NCBI GenBank assembly: GCA_030710605.1
Contig: CP092874.1
Span: forward strand, 39,442,164 to 39,506,163
Direction: 5' to 3'
DNA from: Cordylochernes scorpioides
Lineage: Eukaryota > Arthropoda > Arachnida > Pseudoscorpiones > Chernetidae
Length of the DNA stretch: 64,000 nt
Both the position numbers and the translations under genes were made by a program. Below, in pieces: positions 9,359-21,072 of this stretch. Positions within the stretch are counted from its first letter, which is position 1; the number at the start of each line of letters is the position of its first letter. The notes below the pieces were generated by a model. The model saw only the letters and a list, made by a program, of their open reading frames with translations. It was not told where the DNA came from and searched no databases.

Positions 9359-10651
9359 GAGTTGATATGTGGAGCCAAAACCTTTATTTTATTCGTTATT
9401 AATTAAATTTTGCTCTTTAAGAATCATAAATATTAATTTAAATAACAAATTATTGAATTTTAAATTAAATATGTTTTTTTTTATAATGCAATCTGTTTTG
9501 CTTTCAACTCAAAAATAACGACAAGCTCTGGGATGCTATTTGCTGAATAACAGTTTTAATATATATACAACAACAACAACAAAAAGCCTTTATTCAGGGT
9601 CACTGACCCTATACAGGATTCACCAGAGGTATGCATAAGAACAAAGCAGTGAGGCAAAGGAAATAACGATATATACAGAAGAAAAGGAAAAAAAACAAGA
9701 AAGAGAAAGAGGGAAGCAAGAAAAACAACACAAAAAGAGTAGCAGTAAGAAAGTGAGGAGTGAGTGTCACTTGGCCTTCTTCTGAGATATGGACTTGTGG
9801 AAATCATAAAACGCCGTAGCAATATACTTATTCTGGGTCATATTGTCAATTATTGATGGAAGTGAAGCACTGAGTTGCCCAGTTTTGAGCATAAGGATTC
9901 TTCTTTATTCTTTCAGAGCATAGCAATCAAAAATAAAGTGAGTGATTTCATTTTTTAGTTTTGAATTACAGAAGGTACAAATCGGGTTTTAATATATATA
10001 TTTAAATTGAACCTAACGATTCGTTTAATAGATTTGCATCAGAAGTGACAAGTAAATTTGTAGTGATCAGTTTATTCTTCTCTATAGATTTGTTTTATAA
10101 ATCGTGTGCACTAGAATGTGTCAATATGCCGAGGCGTTGCATTCATCAAAAAGTGCTATCATTTTATTTTGGCTGTAAAGTCGGTGACCAAGATAAGACT
10201 TGGGCTCTTCATCATTGTTATGAAATTTGTGCTTGACGTCTTACAGGGTGGATTAAAGGTGAACGTTATATGCCTTTTGCGGTTCCAATGATATGGAGGG
10301 AACCTAAAGACCATTCTTCAGACTTATTTTTGTTTGACAAAGTATACAGGTATTACATCCAAATCAAGACATACAGTTGAATATCCATATTTGCCTTCTG
10401 CTATGAGACCGGTTCCTCATAGTGATATTTTACCTGTGCCACAGCCTCCTGAAAATGTAAAATTTAGTGACGATGATTCAGATAGACGAGAGCAACAGTC
10501 GGATGACACAAATTTTGAAGCAGGTGCTTCATCTGAACCTCATTTGTTAACCCAAGGAGATTTGAACGACCTCGTTCGTGATTTAGATTTATCTAAAAAA
10601 CAGAGTGAACTTTTAGACTCTATGTTAAAAGGCTGGAATCTGCTGCATAAG
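9359..10651 (+). repeat. First unit of internal tandem duplication of the TIR transposon
   Basis: Begins AGTTGATATGTGGAGCC, a string that recurs at 10653 after the first unit breaks off inside the coding region. Removing both LINEs, unit 1 and the second unit (10652 to about 16160) align from the 5' leader into the protein. The element therefore duplicated its 5' part in tandem. Confidence 0.8.
9567..9985 (-). mobile_element. 5'-truncated LINE insertion
   Basis: Inserted within unit 1, with a 14-bp target duplication GTTTTAATATATAT at 9553-9566 and 9986-9999. On the minus strand it ends in a (GTT)n tail. The coding end shows ICTFCNSKLKNEITHFIFDC, the CCHC motif after RT in I/R1/Jockey-type LINEs, so only the last stretch of ORF2 and the 3' UTR survive. 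Confidence 0.85.
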
Positions 10652-10656
10652 AGTTG
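10126..10656 (+). pseudogene. TIR-transposon protein, truncated N-terminal copy
   Basis: Starts at an ATG (MPRRCIHQ). A cysteine/histidine-rich N-terminus follows (CKVGDQDKTWALHHCYEICA), then an in-frame TGA. The phase continues as WIKGERYMPFAVPMIWREPKD, followed by a frameshift near the CxxC position. The 10334-10657 frame resumes with HTVEYPYLPSAMRPVPHSD and the acidic SDDDSDRREQQSDD. It breaks off after NLLHKS, where the second duplication unit starts. It keeps a 13-bp segment (about 10155-10167) that the second copy has lost. Confidence 0.75.
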
Positions 10657-10739
10657 ATATGTGGAGCCAAAACCTCTATTTCATTCGTTATTAAATAAAA
10701 TTTTGCTCTTTAAGAATCAGACTTTAATACTAACCAAAT

Positions 10740-11859
10740 ATGGAAATGGACAGTGAATCGTCTCTTTCACAAAAAGAACGAAGCGTGAAACGCCCGCGTA
10801 CTGGTGAGCCTTCTTGCAACTTCGAGTTTAACCAGATCAAGGCTATCCATCAGAAGGCTACAAGAAAAATGACTGACGTAGCAAAGTCGAACGGCATGAC
10901 CACAGAACAACTTCAGTCAATGCTATCCCTGATGAGATGGGCTCTAAAAGGAACTGAGGATATAATACTTGATGGGGATAAATCACGCCAAAGAACATCA
11001 AATCCTCAAGGAGAAACCCTACATAAACGCCACAGCCAAGCCGAATGTCACAAAACCGATCCCACTCACAAAAAAGCAGCAGACCAAACCCGCCCCAAAA
11101 AATTTCACAACCGCTTATGAATCACATGTACTCATAAAGTCAGACAATCCATCCAAGGAAGCACGTGAAATTCTACGTGAAGTAAAAAAAGCAGACCCCT
11201 CAATCCTGAATTTCTCTGACGTGGCAGCCTCCCTCAATGGAAAAGGACGGCTGGTCCTCCACACCAGAACCACTCAAGGTGCTTCGACTCTCGCGGCGAG
11301 ATTCAAAGCTAATAAAAATATCCCCAATTCCTTGAAATGCACGGAAAGACCGATCATTCATCCCAGATTTTCCCTGTTCGGTTTAGAAAGCTGCATAACC
11401 AACAACATGATCCTGGAAAGCCTCCAAAATAACGAGGATCTCAAGAACCTCTCCGGGACAAGAATGTTCAATATTGCCCACCGTCCAAAAGACAACCCTC
11501 ATGGCTACACCACAGTCTTCCTCGAGGTTGACAACGAAGCGTAAAATTTCTTGGGCCATCGTGGAAAGATCCCCATTGCAGGACTCATCCTACGGTACGA
11601 AAAAAGTATCTCCCTAAAACAATGTTACCGCTGCTGCAGCTTTGGCCACCGCGCTACAGCTTGCCCTGCTGTCCAACCCATCTGCTTCAAGTGTGACACG
11701 GTCGGCCATGAGGGTCACTCTTGCCCAAACTCTTCTACAAAATGCCATAATTGCCGCAAGAAGACCGGAGCAGTATTTGAGAAGCTAAGCCACTACGCCA
11801 CAGCCCGGACTTGCCCTCTGGTGAAGGCCAAATTAGCTCAACTCACCCGAAATGACTAG
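10740..11859 (+). pseudogene. LINE ORF1 (Gag-like nucleic-acid-binding protein)
   Basis: Starts MEMDSESSLSQKERSVKRPR 20 bp into the element. Near 10970 the phase changes by frameshift, and the continuing frame (10969-11544) has the pre-zinc-finger domain (HVLIKSDNPSKEAREILREVKKADPS, FNIAHRPKDNPHG). A TAA at 11542-11544 interrupts it. The same phase then carries three CCHC-type knuckles (CYRCCSFGHRATACP, CFKCDTVGHEGHSCP, CHNCRKKTG...). It would coat LINE RNA and escort it to the nucleus. The knuckle count matches Jockey/I-type ORF1 proteins. Confidence 0.87.
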
Positions 11860-14800
11860 ATCCTTCAAAGTTCTCCAAGCCAATCTCATAAAATCACCTT
11901 CTGCGGTACTCGAACTCTCCAGCATAGCAGCAGAACAAAGAATAGACGCCATTCTGCTACAATAATTACCAAAGAATTTCAAATGGCCTGACTCAAATTT
12001 CGTCACCTTCATCCCCAATGATAACTACACCCCTGCAGGACTTGTTATTCGAGCAGACCTCAACCCCATCCCACTCAGCTCTAATGACCCCAACATTGTC
12101 ACTGCCCTGATTCGATTAGGCAGCCAAGCGGTCGTCATTGCCTCAGCATACTGGAATAACAGTGCATCAGAAAACACTTTCCTACCAACTCTGGAACATA
12201 CTCTAAATAGAACTCCCTTCCCGTGCATCCTTGGCATGGATGCCAATGCCCACTCTCCAACCTGGGGCAGCGGAGCCGTCCGCGACCCTCGTGGAGCTAG
12301 TTTGGAGGCCTCCGCTTCACTAATGGGCCTACACTTTCTGGGTGGTCCAACACCTTATACCTGGTCCAACGGGGCCCTGCGCTCCTCCATAGACGTCACC
12401 CTAGCATCAAGCTCCCTCGCCATCCATGCCACTAGAGTTTGTCTCCAGGAGATGACCTTCTCAGACCATCTCCCAATCCTTACCAATTTCTCAAATATCC
12501 TACCTTCGGAGCCCACCAGTTCGTGGGTCGAGTCTTCATGTCGGGAAGCAGCGTTTGCAGCTTTCCTAGGGAACACCCTCCACCACGTGGCCTCACGCCT
12601 CCAGACCGCACTTACCCCAGGAGATATTGACGAAGCAGTTATTCTCCTCACCACCTGTCTCCAAGAGGCCTGCGATGCATCTATGAAGAAGAAGTCCAAG
12701 TCACCAAGACCATCAAAACCTTGGTGGAACAAAGAACTTTCTAAGCTCCGCAATATTGTGGTGGCTCTCCGCCGCTGCTCCCAAAACACCTTCTTTCCCA
12801 CCAGGAGCTTCTTCAAAGGCCTTTACAGAGCCTGCCACAATAAACTCAAAGCGGCTATAAGGCGAGCAAAGCGTCTATCCTGGATATCACTGTGCCAAGA
12901 GGTCTCCTCAGCCGCATGGAGCTGAATTCACCGCTATATTTCCAAAGGTCAGAGAGGCTCTTTGGGCCACCTCTGCTCAAACACAAAGATGGTACCCCAC
13001 TAACCTCAGAGGAAACCTGTCGAGAGGTACTTCAGAACTACTTTCCAACAGATTGGACTGTGCCAAGACCAACAGTGGACTGGCTCCCAACCTTTAACCA
13101 AGAACCGACTTTCACAGCGGCTGAAATCTTCCGCGCGATCCGACGATGTGGATGGAGAAAGTCCCCAGGTCCCGACAGACTTGGAGTCAGGTGCATACTC
13201 CTCGGTGAACCAGCACTGCATGAACTCTTATCGCAAATCTTCACCAAATGCCTGCGCCTCGGACACTTCCCAACCCCTTGGAAAGCTGGACTACTGGTTC
13301 TCATCCCCAAACAAAACTCCACCTCATCCAACCCACTGGACAAATACCGTCCAATTACTATGATCAACACATTAGCCAAATTTTTGAACGATGCATCCTA
13401 GCGAGGCTGCAATGGCTAGCAGACCAGCATGGCTGGTTCTCGCCCATGCAATTTGGCTTCGTCCCTGGGCGTTCGGCAGAAGGAGCCCTTGACTCAATCA
13501 ACAACTTTATCAACGACGGCCTGAAGCACTGGAGAAAGACAGTGGCAATAAGCTTGGACATTAGCTATGCCTTCGACACGGTTCAAAGACATACCATCAT
13601 TCAAGGCCTCCGGGACCTCAACTGTCCAGAAGAGCTAATACAACTCTCTGCAAGCTCTCTCAGAGGCAGGAAAGTGATCTACCAAGCCTGGGATTCCACT
13701 CTCACCGCGCACACAGCACTGGGTGTTGCACAAGGGGCACCGCTAAGCCCCTTCTTTTTCAACATTGTAGCCAGGAAAGCTCTTTCCCTTCCAAAGCCCC
13801 AAAACTGCCAAATAATTTGCTTTGCAGACGACTTCACCTTGCTTTTCAGAGCTTTCCGTTGATTACCAACAAAGGAGATTAACAAATTTCTTAAAACTTT
13901 CAGCTTGTGGGGTAAAGGGCATGGATTGACCTTTAATCTTAAGAAGACCCAGGCCTGCCTCTTTCATTGGAAATCCAAGCGCCCTAGTTACCAAGATATA
14001 AAATTCCTCGACCAGCCTATTTTAATCAACAACCATATAAAAATACTGGGCATAACTTTTGACACCACACGCACATTCGTTCGCCACTCGGACAACATTT
14101 TCAACAAATGCAAATGGATGCTTCCTCGATTAATTAGCAAAATTAGGGAACAATATGGACTCACTTACAGCTCAGGCCTGAAAATAATCAAGATGGTAAT
14201 TATCCCTGCTCTGCTCTACGGCTCGGGTGTTTGGGGCAAGAGAGTGTTCGACACCAATGGCACTCGCAAACTACGTAGTCTCCACTATAAATTTGCTAAA
14301 ATTCTTATTAGGGGGGGGGGGGGGCTGTACCCCCACAATTCCAGCTATCTCACTCACTGGTGGCCCTCCATTGGTCATTTCAATCAAGGTACATCTGGCG
14401 TACAAGGAAGCAATAAAAAATGGTCCTTTTGAGACACGTCCAAAGGCCTAGCGCAGTCCACTATCCACCCCTTAGAAAACTACTTCAGTTTTCAAAGTCG
14501 CTTCCAGAAAATGCAACCATCATATACACCGATGGATCGCGGCCCCTCCACTCCAATACAACTAAAACTCCATGATCTTTGCACCTCCTTCCAGGCAGAA
14601 CTACTTGCTATGCTATATGCAACTAGAGCGATCCAGCTCATGCAAAGACAACCAACAGCAATCGTTTCTGATTGCCTGGCAGCTCTCCATGCCATTTGTA
14701 ACCCAGAAATCCCAAAAACCTCACTCATAGCTGAGATAGTTCGCAATCTTAACCATTTAAACGTACAGCTCTGCTGGGTTTGAGGCCACAGCGGCATAGA

Positions 14801-15308
14801 AGGCAATGAGCATGCAGATAAATTAGCCAAGGCAGCAGCTGAATCAAACTTGCCCATATCCTACTCCACTTTATCCAAAAAGTTTGTTCGAGCCCGCAGC
14901 GAACAGTATCCACACCAACTCTGGAAGGAATTATATGTCACAGATCACTCCACAAGAAACCTCAGGAGAATAGCTGCATTCCCAAACACTCTCATGGCGA
15001 TCCTGCCCAAAATAAAATTTTGTGGCACCACCTCAACAATCCTCACAGGTCATGGCTTTGTCAAAGCCGATGCTGCAAAACTATCTAGAGACGATCCTAC
15101 CTGCCCACACTGCCACGAGGAAGACCAAACTGTCGACCACCTTCTCTTCAGATGTCTCGCCTACCACCTTCATAGGTTCCAAACAGCCACCCTCCTAGGA
15201 ATAAATATATTTGCCCCTGAAGACCTGCAGAACATCCCCAAGCACAAGTCAGCCAGGCGACACCTGATAAACTGGATGTCCGCTGCCACCATTAGACGTG
15301 AAGTCTAA
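11852..15308 (+). pseudogene. LINE ORF2: APE endonuclease, RT, RNase H
   Basis: The first ATG overlaps the end of ORF1. Endonuclease: FKVLQANLIKS at the start, then LLQ followed by TAA at the place of the catalytic glutamate, then GMDANAHSPTWGS and FSDHLPI (12236-12925). RT: LLVLIPKQNS, DKYRPITMIN, FGFVPGRSAEGAL, AISLDISYAFDTVQ, GVAQGAPLSPFFFN, ICFADDFTLLF (catalytic ADD), then GLTFNLKKTQ and LGITFD. RNase H: YTDGS near 14525, FQAELLAM, VSDCLAAL, and WV-stop-GHSGIEGNEHADKLAK. Terminal knuckle: CPHCHEEDQTVDHLLFRC. Breaks: frameshifts near 12,900, 13,390 and the G-run at 14311-14322, and stops near 11,960, at 13860 and near 14,780. Confidence 0.9.
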
Positions 15309-15647
15309 AGACCGACCCGGATAGTTGGCGACTTTAGTATGCTCCAGGAATCCGGGTTACCTAAATAAATAATAAGAATCATAAATATTAATTTAAATAA
15401 CAAATTATTGAATTTTAAATTAAATATGTTTATTTTATAATGCAATCTGTTTTGCTTTCAACTCAAAAATAACGACAAGCTCTGGAATGCTATTTGCTGA
15501 ATAACAGTTTTAATATATATATTTAAATTAAACCTAACGATTCGTTTAATAGATTTGCATCAGAAGTGACAAGTAAATTTGAAGTGATCAGTTTATTCTT
15601 CTCTATCGATTTGCTTTTATAAATCGTGACCACTAGAATGTGTCAAT

Positions 15648-17191
15648 ATGCCGAGGCGTTGCATTCATCAAAAAGTGCTGGCTGTAAAGTCGGTGACCAA
15701 GATAAGACTTGGGCTTCTCATCATTGTTGTGAAATTTGTGCTTGACGTCTTAAAGGGTGGATTAAAGGTAAACGATATATGCCTTTTGCGGTTCCAATGA
15801 TATGGAGGGAACCTAAAGACCTTTCTTCAGACTGTTATTTTTGTGTGACAAAGACTACAGGTATTACATCCAAATCAAGACATACAGTTGAATATCCGGA
15901 TTTGCCTTCTGCTATGAGACTGGTTCCTCATAGTGATATTTTACCTGTGCCACAGCCTCCTGAAAAAGTAATATTTAGTGACGATGATTCAGATAGACGA
16001 GAGCAACAGTCAGATGACACAAATTTTGAAGCAGGTGCTTCATCTGAACCTCATTTGTTTACCCAAGGAGATTTGAACGACCTCGTACGTGATTTAGATT
16101 TATCCAAAAAACAGAGTGAACTTTTAGACTCTAGGTTAAAAGGCTGGAATCTGCTGCATAAAGGCACAAAAGTACGTTTTCAAGATTTCTTTCCACAAGA
16201 GAATGATTTAGTATATTGCAATGATGTTGTTAGTCTAATGGAAGCGCTTGGTCATGACCATGATACAGAAGAGTGGCGTTTATACGTTGATTCTTCAAAA
16301 ATTAGTTTGAAAGCTGTTCTCCTTCACAACGGAAATAAATTTCCATCAGTGCCAGTAGCACATGCATCCAACATGAAAGAGACTTACGAAAACATGAAGC
16401 TGCTTTTGAAAAAGATAAAATATGAAAGATACGGTTGGAAAATATGCAGCGATTTGAAAGTCATTGCTCTCTTGCGTGGATTACAGCTTGGATATACAAA
16501 ATTTAGTTTTCTTTGTGAGTGAGATAGCAGAGATAGGGAAAGGCATTACATTAAAAAAAGCTTGTCAAACCGTGAAATCTTCACTCCAGGACATAAAAAT
16601 ATTGTAAATCCTTCCCTGATTGACTCAGAAAATATATACCTACCACCATTACATATTAAACTGGGATTAATGAAAAACTTTGTCAAGGCAATGGATCGAA
16701 ATGCCAGTGGATTTGGCTACCTAAAACAAAAATGTTCTAGCATAAGTGATACGAAAATTAAAGAAGGCATTTTCGTTGGACCTCAGATTCGAGAATTGCT
16801 GCAGTATGGAAATTTTCAAAATAGTTTGAATGAAGTTGAAGCAGCAGCGTGGAATTTCTTTAGAAACGTTTGAAAGAACTTCTTAGGAAATGTCAAGGTT
16901 GAAAATTACCGAGACATAGTTAATGATCTGTTGCTTTCCTACAAGGCACTAGGATGCAACATGTCTCTCAAGATCCATTTCCTGCAATCACATCTGGATT
17001 TCTTTCCAGACAATCTTGGTGCAGTTAGCGATGAGCATGGTGAGAGGTGTCATCAAGATTTATCAAGCATGGAGAAGCGGTACCAAGGTAAATGGAGTCC
17101 CGGTATTTTTGCTGACTACTGCTGGACACTCAAGAAGGATGTACCACAAGCAAAATATAGAAGAAAATCCACTGTCACTACTTTTCAATAA
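15648..17191 (+). pseudogene. TIR-transposon protein, main copy (candidate transposase)
   Basis: From 15779 to 17191 one phase runs for about 470 codons, interrupted only by TGA at 16520-16522 and 16871-16873. Upstream, the ATG at 15648 is cut off by a 13-bp deletion and by an in-frame TGA before the CLTSYRVD-like segment. Features in order: CYFC zinc motif, acidic linker (SDDDSDRREQQSDD), WRLYVDSSKISLKAVLLHNG, KICSDLKVIALLRGLQLGYTKFSFLCEW, PPLHIKLGLMKNFVKA, GIFVGPQIRELL, GCNMSLKIHFLQSHLDFFPDN and SDEHGERCHQD. The spaced acidic residues (VDSS, SDLK, DEHGE) suit an RNase H-like nuclease fold, but this is inference. I recognise the signature as a repeated uncharacterised arthropod family. The stop codon overlaps an AATAAA polyadenylation signal (17186-17191). 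Confidence 0.7.
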
Positions 17192-17465
17192 AATACATTT
17201 CGTTCATATAGGCCTATATATTAAAAACATTTCCAAATTTCAAGTAGGTGTATCTCAAAAATATTGCGTGATAGAAAAAACTAATGGTATATTTGGAATC
17301 AGCACAAAGAGATAAATTTAGATAAGATACTGTTTCTTTTGGGACAAAGAAAAATAAATTTTGATAAACCAGTGTAATGTAATAAGGTTTATGCAAAAAT
17401 GCTTCTGTAATATTTTTTGCTGTATTTATCCTAATACAAAAAAAAAAAAAAAAAGGCTGTCACGC

Positions 17466-17563
17466 AAACACCACGGGTGATGGAAAATTTCTGATTTCAA
17501 TTTTAGTTCAGCATGAAAAGTTACACTAGAAACACCATCAGGTTCGCTTGGGCAAAAGTTTTG
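17466..17563 (+). repeat. Right terminal inverted repeat
   Basis: Inverted partner of 9137-9236. It follows a poly-A-like run at about 17439-17455. Confidence 0.78.
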
Positions 17564-17589
17564 TTGACCAGTGATTTTTGATAATTATC

Positions 17590-17910
17590 AAAGATATCAA
17601 TTAGATCATCTATGAAGAGTAAGAATAAACATTAAGATAATAGTGTCACCTGAATTACACCGGAACTGATTTTAATATATTCGATGAAAGAATTATTCCA
17701 ACGAACTGCTGTCATCATAATTTCGTAGTTAATTAGGTTGACAAATCGGTAATTCAATCCTAAATTAACCACTTTCGACCATAGTAGTGAGGGAGGAACT
17801 GTATCTAAAAGGTTTAGTTCATATCTACTAAGGGTTAAATATTTATAATTAAATAGTGTGTTTCTAAAATTGTTATATATAGAAGGTGTATTAGATGACC
17901 GAAAAGTTTT
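17590..17910 (-). pseudogene. LINE reverse transcriptase fragment
   Basis: On the minus strand, LLDTVPPSLLWSKVVNLGLNYRFVNLINYEIMMTAVRWNNSFIEYIKISSGVIQ is the RT block that precedes the GVLQG motif in LINEs. It begins next to the MITE at 17912 and breaks off at 17632 where GxxQG should continue. No other domain is attached. Confidence 0.75.
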
Positions 17911-17911
17911 A

Positions 17912-18070
17912 CAGTAGAACTTTCTCTTAGCGGACACCTCTCTATAAAGAACAGTTTTCATTTGAAAAATTACCATTTACAATTTAGCAAATCTCCGGTA
18001 AGAGGACACCTCTCCCTAAAGGACACTTTGGCTCTGAAATTAGGTGTCTTTTACAGGAAGGTTCTACTGT
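17912..18070. mobile_element. MITE, pogo/Tc1-like termini
   Basis: About 159 bp with inverted ends CAGTAGAAC... / ...GTTCTACTG flanked by TA. Internal repeats of the type CGGACACCTCTC and GGACACTTTGGCTCTG recur at 23573 and 41352. No coding capacity. Assignment to pogo-like elements rests on the CAGTAGAACCT-style end and the TA target. Confidence 0.8.
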
Positions 18071-18497
18071 ATTTATAATAATTTTGTATTTTGAGTATTC
18101 TAACTTACGCTAACCATATTTAAAACGCCTAAACCATATTGATTAAAAAACTCGTTTAACCAAACGTTTCAATCCAGTTCCAAATAACTTTATTAGGTGC
18201 CGCTCAAAAAGAGCAACCTAGATTATCATATTTACAATATACTGAGGGGGTGGTTATGTACAGGGGTTCATTTACAATTATAATTTATAATGATGTCGTT
18301 GGGTCCTCAGGTCCTTGGGATATTGTTCTTGAGAAGGTTTTTTCTGGCTTGTTTGATATTCAAGATGGGTTTGTTTTTCCATTTTTTCCACTTTTCGTCA
18401 TTCTGGCTTAAATGATGGAGAATTTGTCTAGGTTTTAAATTTCATATTTTCCTTTTTCCGCATTTGTAGTTTGTGGCTTCCTTAAAGGTGGGGGTTT

Positions 18498-21072
18498 CTA
18501 ATTTTCGGATTTTTCATAGAATTTAAATGATTGTCTAATAATGTAGTCATTGATTTTTTCGATATTTAGATCGTTCCTGAGGATTGTGTTCCGAACGAAC
18601 CAGGGTGGAGACATGATTTTTCTGATCATTTTATTTTCGAAGACTTCTAGCTTTTTAAGGATGGTCTTATGTGCTGTCATAAAAATGGGGTGGCCATATA
18701 TGAGTATTGGTCTTATTATTGATGTGTAAATGGTTCTTTTGCAATGAAGGGATAATTTGCTTTTCGGTCCTAGAAGTAGGGATAGTCGGTGTTGGGCCGC
18801 TTTCGCCAAATTAATTCTGTTTTCGATGTGTTTTTTTTAATGTTAGGTGCTCGTCTAGGGTCATCCCTAGGTATTGGATGTTCTCTTTTCATTTAATATT
18901 GTCTTCGAAAACAAAAAGTTCATCTTAAGGTTTCTTAATTTTGTCTTTTTTTCTGGAGAAAATTATTGCTTCACTTTTTTGGGGGTTCATTGTGATTCGC
19001 CATTCTTTACACCAGAGCGTGGAAAAGATGCAGGCCTCTTGTAGTTTCATGTGGAGTCTGTCGAAGTCGTATGTCGAGGCCAAAATGGCGGTATCATCGG
19101 CAAATAGGTGTAAAGAGGTGTCTTCAATACAGGGGAAGTCATCTATATATATGTCAAATAAGGTTGGTCCTGTGACTGATCCTTGGGGGACCCCGGCAAG
19201 GATGTTCCTAGCTGTTGAAAGTTCGTCTTTGACTCGTACCTTAAATGTTCTATTTGTTAAGAAGTTTTGCATTATTTTTATGATGTCTCCAGGAAGGTGC
19301 TTTTTGCACATTTTGTAGAGAAGGGCTTCGTGCCAGACTTTATCGAATGCTTTGGCAATATCGCAGAATACGGCTCCTGTTATTTGGCCTAGGTCCATGG
19401 CTTTTCTTATTTTTTCAGTGACAACAACTAGCTGGTGAAATGTTGAGTGCTTGGCTTGGTAGCCAAATTGTTCAGGTCTGAGTGGATTCTTTTATTCTAG
19501 GGATTTTCTGAGTCTTCTTAAAACAATTCTTTCGAATAGTTTTGAGATGGCAGGTAATAGCGAAATGGGCCTGTAGCTTGTTGGTTCATGCATGGATTTT
19601 CCTTTTTTAAGTATGGAACAGATAATGGACGTTTTCCATCTGTCAAAGAAGTGGGCAAGCTGCAGTGAGGCGTTAAAGATATCGGCTATTGATGCTAGTA
19701 TATGATTAGGGAGCAGTTTGAGAGCTTCATTAGGCAATTCGTCGATTCCGGGAGCTTTTTATTTGGTAGATATTCAATAATCGCTTTTATTTCACCAATG
19801 TTTGTTGGTTCTAGTCCTGTTTCTTTATTTTTTTCATGTATGAATTCACACGTTTGATGTATGTAGGAGTAGGTTTGGAGTGGGATGTATAGGGATTGAG
19901 GGTGAACTGTTTTCATAGTTGTTGGCAAATGATTCAGCTGCTTCTACTGTGGTTAGTGTCTGCGCATTGTTTGTCTTCAGTGTTATTTCTTGTTTTTCAG
20001 AGTTGGATAATCGTTTGATGGCTTTCCATATGGTTTGGTCCATGACTTTCAAGTTTTTGATAAAGTGGTCCCAGCTGGTGTTATCGTGCTCTCTTGTAAG
20101 TTTCTGTGATTCTCTCCGGGCCGTCATGTAGGCTGATTTATCTTGGGGGTCGCAGGTTTTTTCATTTTTTTTCTTAGTCTGTTGGTGGATTGTATTTTTT
20201 CTTTAATGTGAGGTGGATATCTTCGTTCTAGTTCCGGGTCCTTATATTTTGTTGAATCTCTCAAATTTTGCACCATTTGTTCTTCAATGTGTGTAATGGC
20301 CTCGTCTATTTTTGAAGATGTGTCTAGGATCAGTTCAGGAGGTTCAGCGATTTCCATTTTGTACTTGAATAGGGCCAAATCTGTAATTTTTATTTTTGTA
20401 TTTGAGTAGGAGATTTTGAAATCCTGTAGCACAAGTAGTACTGGGAGATGATCAGAGGTTAGTTCGTGCAGGACTTTAGAGTATGCGCTTTGGGAGATGT
20501 TTTTGTGCACGGCGATGTCAATGATGTCTGGAGGTGAGTCATGAGTAGGTTCGTCAGGGTAGCTCACATCTAGGTCCTTAACGTTGATTGCGTTTTGGAG
20601 CCTTCTCCCGCTTGGGTTAGTGGTGGTGGAACCCCAGGCAGGATGTTTGCAGTTTAGGTCCCCTGTTATGATGGTCGGTGTGTCCGTTGAAAAAATGTTA
20701 TAGATATCGGTTTGATCTAGATAGGTGTTTGGTGGTTTGTAGCATGAATACAGGTTCATATTTAACCCGTTTTTGTTTTTGATTGAAATTCCTGTGGTTT
20801 CCAGGCTTGAGGCGGTGGCATGAATAGGTGCATGGCTGTACTTCTTGTGGATGAATATGGCATTCCACCACCTTGTCCGGTTAGTCTGTCGTTGCGGAGG
20901 GTGATAAGTTTTGAATCCTTATTTTATGGCACGGCTTAAGCCAGGTTTCTGACACTAGTGCGATGTCGTGATCGTTCAGTAATTCTGAGAATTGTTGTTT
21001 TTTGTTTCGGAGACTACACGCGTTCCAGTGAACGATTCGAAGGCTATTTTTATACATATTTTTGTGATTCAT
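18498..21072 (-). pseudogene. Jockey-like ORF2: endonuclease and RT
   Basis: Starts at an ATG overlapping the ORF1 stop (ATGA at 21072-21069). Endonuclease: LRIVHWNACSLRNKKQQF, DIALVSETWLKP (catalytic E), TIITGDLNCKHPAWGS, and ELTSDHLPVLL. RT: SYRPISLLPAISKLFE, AVFCDIAKAFDKVWH, GVPQGSVTGPTLFDIYIDD, LFADDTAIL (catalytic ADD), and a C-terminal LHCKRTIYTSIIRPILIYGHPIF. At least five phase changes and stops separate these blocks, so it is dead. No RNase H follows. Confidence 0.9.

Larger units (their letters stand above)
10720..15372 (+). mobile_element. Near full-length I-like LINE (APE, RT, RNase H)
   Basis: Flanked by a 9-bp target duplication TAAGAATCA (10711-10719 and 15373-15381). It ends in AAATAAATAA. 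It has two overlapping ORFs: a Gag-like zinc-knuckle ORF1, and ORF2 with APE endonuclease, RT, RNase H and a terminal CCHC. RNase H in ORF2 points to the I/LOA/R1 side of LINE diversity. Both ORFs are damaged. Confidence 0.9.
9132..17566 (+). mobile_element. Large TIR DNA transposon encoding an uncharacterised protein family
   Basis: The sequence at about 9137-9236 reappears inverted at about 17466-17563, with shared blocks such as GTAACTTTTCATGCTGAA, GAAATCAGAA and TTTTCCATCACCC. Inside lie two copies of the 5' region of one protein family and one full coding region. Subtracting the two LINE insertions and the internal duplication gives an ancestral element of roughly 2-2.5 kb. I cannot assign the superfamily. 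The exact outer ends and target duplication are uncertain because they lie in A- and T-runs. Confidence 0.75.

Noticed and set aside
9556-9822. 88-codon minus-strand frame with a hydrophobic stretch
   Set aside because: It is in the 3' UTR side of the truncated LINE; the CCHC coding tail lies upstream in another phase.
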